A stretch of 56,741 bases of DNA from UBA1181 sp045639525 (GTDB lineage Bacteria > Bacteroidota > Bacteroidia > Bacteroidales > Paludibacteraceae), in the NCBI GenBank assembly GCA_045639525.1, contig JAZUDI010000041.1:1-56741 (forward strand), read 5' to 3'. Below, piece by piece: positions 53,935 to 56,741 of the stretch; within the stretch, counting starts at the first letter, position 1; the number at the start of each line of letters is the position of its first letter. The translations under genes were made by a program, and so were the position numbers. Below the pieces are notes generated by a model. It saw only the letters and a list, made by a program, of their open reading frames with translations, was not told the origin of the DNA and did not search any database.

Positions 53935-54180
53935 CTATGCAATCTTTTCGTATAAGTAATCATAAAGTTCAGAGAACTTTTTGATATTCTTTAAATCTTG
54001 ACCTGGCACCTTGACACCGAACTCATTTTCGATCACGGCAACCATATCAACGAAACTAAGGCTATCCAGAGCCAAAGTAATTTTCACGGTCGCATCTGGA
54101 GTGATAGTAGAAACCTCCACCTCAAATTCTTCTGCGAGCAACTCGTTTAATTTTACGATAAACGTTTCTTTATCCATCAA
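53935..54180 (-). CDS. Acyl carrier protein
   Basis: The 81-residue ACP has the phosphopantetheine site ALDSLSFVDM with Ser40, and helices typical of type II carriers. It is specialised for this operon: the housekeeping ACP motif would read GADSLDTVE. It carries the growing chain for the ketosynthase five bases downstream in gene order. Confidence 0.9.
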   Translation of the reverse strand: MMDKETFIVKLNELLAEEFEVEVSTITPDATVKITLALDSLSFVDMVAVIENEFGVKVPGQDLKNIKKFSELYDYLYEKIA

Positions 54181-54185
54181 TTCAA

Positions 54186-55412
54186 TTATTTCATAAATCT
54201 TTTAACAATCAACGTAGAGTTGGTACCACCAAATCCGAATGAATTTGACAAGAACATATCGAAATGGGTATCAACACGCTTAGCAGGGATATTCAATCTT
54301 GCGGAATCCTCATCAGGATTCTCGAAGTTGATATTAGGAGCGATGAAATCATTTTGCATCATCAACATGGAGTAAATGATCTCTGAAGAACCAGCCATCC
54401 ACATCTCGTGGCCAGTCATGGCCTTAGTAGATGCCACATATGGCTTATATCCTTCAAATACATTAGCGATCGCCTTAGCCTCATTCTTGTCACCAACCGG
54501 TGTTGAAGTAGCGTGGGCATTGATGTATGCGATATCCTTCAAATCAACATGAGCCTCACGAAGACACATTTGCAAAGAACGGCTTGGACCATCCACATTA
54601 GGAACAGACATATGGTCACCATTGGAAGAGAAACCATAACCGATCACCTCAGCCAAAATTGGAGCGCCACGCTTAACCGCAGACTCATAGCTTTCGATAA
54701 TAACTGTTGCCGCGCCTCCACCAGGAACCAAACCATCACGATCACGGTCAAATGGACGAGAAGCCTTTGTAGGATCGCTCTCTCTGGTAGAGAACGCATT
54801 GATACCGTCGAAGCTACCGATTGAATATGGGTTCACCTCCTGCGCACCACCACAAACGATACAATCTTGCAATCCCCACTTGATAAGAAGAGATCCCAAT
54901 CCAATGGCGTGGGAACCACTCGCACAAGCACCGGAAACAGTCAAGTTAATACCTCTCAATCTGAAGAGGCAACCAAGATTCATAGTCACTGTTGAGTTCA
55001 TAGATTGGAAAATAGCGCCAGATCCCACCAATGTGGTATCCTTCTTCTCACGCATAGTGTCCACGCTCTTCACAACAGCGTCTGCTGTACTATCATTACC
55101 ATATAGCAATCCAACTTCGTGGCTATCAATATAATCTTGATCAAGACCAGCATTACGAAGAGCCTCTGTTGTGGCAACATAAGCATACTTAGCTTGCTCA
55201 GGCATATAAACACGTTGGTTTCGGCTTACCTGACCCTTCAAATCAGGAATTTCCAAATGAGCGGTAAGAGCAGATCTGAATCCCATCTCCTTACGGATAG
55301 GATCAAAGATGATACCAGATTTACCATTGTAGAGTGACTCCTTTACCTCATCGAGGTTCTTACCCAAACATGAGTAAACTCCCATTCCTGTAATAACAAC
55401 ACGTCTTTCCAT
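54186..55412 (-). CDS. Beta-ketoacyl-ACP synthase (KS)
   Basis: The 408-residue KAS I/II-type enzyme has all active-site residues: Cys163 in SGACASGSHA, His300 in NAHATSTP, and Lys330 and His335 in STKAMTGHE. GFGGTNSTL closes the fold. It is the first gene of the operon and elongates the ACP-bound chain with malonyl-ACP. Only one KS is present, where aryl polyene clusters usually have several. No ketoreductase, acyltransferase, ligase or ammonia-lyase gene adjoins it. Confidence 0.9.
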   Translation of the reverse strand: MERRVVITGMGVYSCLGKNLDEVKESLYNGKSGIIFDPIRKEMGFRSALTAHLEIPDLKGQVSRNQRVYMPEQAKYAYVATTEALRNAGLDQDYIDSHEVGLLYGNDSTADAVVKSVDTMREKKDTTLVGSGAIFQSMNSTVTMNLGCLFRLRGINLTVSGACASGSHAIGLGSLLIKWGLQDCIVCGGAQEVNPYSIGSFDGINAFSTRESDPTKASRPFDRDRDGLVPGGGAATVIIESYESAVKRGAPILAEVIGYGFSSNGDHMSVPNVDGPSRSLQMCLREAHVDLKDIAYINAHATSTPVGDKNEAKAIANVFEGYKPYVASTKAMTGHEMWMAGSSEIIYSMLMMQNDFIAPNINFENPDEDSARLNIPAKRVDTHFDMFLSNSFGFGGTNSTLIVKRFMK

Positions 55413-55471
55413 GTAATGTCGGTTATATTTTTATTAAACTTATTATCAAAAGAATAAAACACTTTGAACCG

Positions 55472-55502
55472 CGAATATAGTAAAAAACATAGAAAAGACA
55501 AA
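55472..55502 (-). promoter_or_regulatory. Promoter of the ketosynthase operon
   Basis: On the minus strand TTTG (55502-55499), exactly 19 bases, and TATATTCG (55479-55472) form a near-consensus promoter. The KS ATG is 59 bases downstream, so the seven genes have a single evident promoter. Confidence 0.7.
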
Positions 55503-55579
55503 ACAAAAACGCATTCTACCATGGCTTAAATTCTTGTGTAAGAGATAGAGAAGAGGGCGTTGCCCCCGGTTACTCAGAT

Positions 55580-55596
55580 AGTGCCTTCCAGGCACT
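55580..55596. repeat. Perfect hairpin AGTGCCT-TCC-AGGCACT
   Basis: Seven-base arms with a three-base loop, about 110 bases downstream of the variable-protein stop. It lies in a GC-rich non-coding stretch (55555-55690) that includes GGGCGTTGCCC and GTAGGGGCG elements. Confidence 0.5.
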
Positions 55597-55635
55597 GCAG
55601 GGAGGATCATTCGATTCGTTGTAGGGGCGTTTTGA

Positions 55636-55674
55636 AAAAGCCAGGGAGCCAGCCCTCCGGGACAGGCTCCCTAT
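55636..55674 (-). terminator. Terminator of the variable lipoprotein gene
   Basis: On the minus strand AGGGAGCC (55672-55665) pairs with GGCTCCCT (55650-55643), followed by GGCTTTTTC. It lies about 30 bases after the stop of the 55704 gene. The 55413-55703 gap otherwise holds only the KS promoter and GC-rich repeats. Confidence 0.7.
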
Positions 55675-55703
55675 GATCTTATGATGCTCCTTCGTCGCTA
55701 TAA

Positions 55704-56537
55704 TTATTCCTGGACTAAGCGAACACTGAGACCGTTGTAGCAGCTGCAGTAGTAGCTCGGATACACAGAGCTGCTGCTGAAGCTGAAGTAGTACGCGCTG
55801 CTGCCGCTGTTGTACGTACTCGACCAGTAGTTGCCGTTCGAACCGACATCGCGGACCGTAATACCACGGCGGTAGCCCGCACAAGGCAAGAATACTGCTC
55901 CAGCAGCCTCCATCTTGCTCCATTCGGAAACGGAATAGGTGTTCGTGGAGAAATCGTCAGGGTTAGCAGTGAATGTCAAACCACTTGGTATGCTCCAACC
56001 ATCAGGAAGGAGGATGTAACCAGTTTGCCCATTGACGGTCGCTTGACCTCGGAGGTTCTCGGCATTGGCACGAGTGTCGTAGAGGTAGTTCCACTCTTCT
56101 TTTGTCAGCGTGCGCCACATACCCGCTTTATTTCCACCATTGCTGATGGCGTTATAAACACCCCAATCATAGTTGGTGACAGAGATATAGTTTTGTCCAT
56201 ATCCGTAGTCATAATTGTCGGTACTAGTCATATACGGATACTTGCTATCGTATCCGCTGGTTCCCCATCCGAAGAGGTCGATCCAACCGCTATAGGTGAT
56301 CGAGATGTTTTCGTTTTTTGGACCAATTACATCGTACTGGTTCTTGGCAAAGCGCCATGTCTTGGTGCTGGCTTGGTACTGCAAGTTACCCATAGCGAAA
56401 CTTACTTGCTTGGTAGCGGAGACGGAGAACTTGCCGGGTAATTTGACATTCTCCTTCGCCACCTTAACAGAAGAGCAGGCTATCAATGTCAATGACAGCA
56501 TCAACGTAACAACTTTTAATAATTCTCTCATACGCAT
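55704..56537 (-). CDS. Lipoprotein with C-type-lectin-like variable domain (DGR target)
   Basis: The 277-residue protein has a lipoprotein signal (LTLIACSS). The mature part matches the C-type-lectin-like or FGE-type fold used by Bacteroidota diversity-generating retroelement targets: FAMGNLQYQAS, WRTLTKEEWNYLYDTR, GYILLPDGWSIPSG, FLPCAGYRRG, SNGNYWSST and a closing NGLSVRLV. The last third is dominated by Tyr, Ser, Cys and Asn encoded by NNC codons. It is predicted to be displayed on the cell surface as a binding protein. The reverse transcriptase and template repeat are not in this window. Confidence 0.8.
   Translation of the reverse strand: MRMRELLKVVTLMLSLTLIACSSVKVAKENVKLPGKFSVSATKQVSFAMGNLQYQASTKTWRFAKNQYDVIGPKNENISITYSGWIDLFGWGTSGYDSKYPYMTSTDNYDYGYGQNYISVTNYDWGVYNAISNGGNKAGMWRTLTKEEWNYLYDTRANAENLRGQATVNGQTGYILLPDGWSIPSGLTFTANPDDFSTNTYSVSEWSKMEAAGAVFLPCAGYRRGITVRDVGSNGNYWSSTYNSGSSAYYFSFSSSSVYPSYYCSCYNGLSVRLVQE
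55734..55838 (-). other. Putative DGR variable repeat (VR)
   Basis: Across 35 codons here, 22 are AAC, TAC, AGC or TGC: every one is AAC with adenines changed. The remaining codons, such as TTC, TCT, GTG, CCG and GCG, mostly lack adenine, as expected if only template adenines mutate. The block ends 28 bases before the stop, where a constant GGTCTCAGTGTTCGC segment follows. Confidence 0.75.
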
Positions 56538-56563
56538 ATTATTATCGGTCTACAATACCCATC

Positions 56564-56584
56564 GGGGCGAATGCGATTTGCCCC
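56564..56584. repeat. GC-rich hairpin element near the rRNA operon
   Basis: GGGGC, AAT / ATT, GCCCC pair around GCG in the leader of the lipoprotein gene. Similar GGGGCG-type motifs lie at 55554-55630, suggesting a family of short dispersed repeats flanking this gene. Confidence 0.45.
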
Positions 56585-56600
56585 CGCAACGCCCCCGGGC

Positions 56601-56634
56601 AAAAAAAGGGGACGCTCCATTAGGAACGTCCCCT
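56601..56634 (-). terminator. rRNA operon terminator
   Basis: On the minus strand GGGGACG (56633-56627) and CGTCCCC (56614-56608) form the stem, with further TCC/GGA pairing, followed by seven T residues. It lies a few bases after the 5S rRNA end. Confidence 0.88.
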
Positions 56635-56636
56635 CA

Positions 56637-56741
<105 letters not shown>

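Overview
The window is a stretch of a Bacteroidota chromosome, most likely of the order Bacteroidales; the genus cannot be fixed from sequence alone. Promoters follow the Bacteroidota pattern (TTTG, about 19 bases, TAnnTTTG), with two exact matches at 13138-13168 and 20879-20909. The gene content agrees: a MoxR/BatABCDE aerotolerance locus, HU paralogues including an HU-LysM fusion, Tex, many lipoproteins, and a secreted flavoprotein with the short C-terminal tail common in the phylum.

Region 1 (1-6900) is an eroding accessory island. It holds a broken gene between direct repeats, an AraC-type regulator with an iron-sulfur-type flavoprotein, a three-gene HipBST-like toxin-antitoxin locus, an alpha/beta-hydrolase lipoprotein, and a flavodoxin/cyclophilin-like lipoprotein. 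Fragments of at least four lost genes lie between them. The regulator and the hydrolase share the same promoter architecture at identical spacing.

Region 2 (6900-14700) is mostly plus-strand housekeeping: methyltransferase, NAD(P)-binding protein, PHP phosphatase, HAD hydrolase, FKBP, MFS exporter, SDR and AlaX-type editing protein. It ends in a four-gene glutathione peroxidase/OhrR operon, whose operator palindrome has the -33 promoter element as its centre.

Region 3 (14700-21700) is a WYL regulator, SbcD, SbcC, a DEDDh exonuclease and an ADP-ribosylglycohydrolase. Region 4 (21700-26700) is a second accessory patch: orphan hypothetical genes, a second WYL regulator, and an AT-rich pair of genes that both carry PD-(D/E)XK nuclease-like motifs.

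Region 5 (26800-40100) is a small winged-helix protein, an HU protein, a membrane-anchored HU-LysM protein, the complete moxR-DUF58-batABCDE locus, parE and rpiB. Region 6 (40100-47900) has tex, a lipoprotein, a patatin-like phospholipase divergent from a solitary cytosine-5 DNA methyltransferase, a CDF metal exporter, adk and hpt.

Region 7 (48100-55500, minus strand) is a seven-gene operon: ketosynthase, ACP, two hotdog dehydratases, a thioesterase, an MMPL exporter fused to a methyltransferase-like domain, and a CrtI-like oxidoreductase. It looks like a reduced relative of aryl polyene/flexirubin clusters. Region 8 (55560-56741, minus strand) is a lipoprotein whose C-terminal codons carry the adenine-mutagenesis pattern of a diversity-generating retroelement target. 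It sits directly downstream of the 5S rRNA that ends an rRNA operon.
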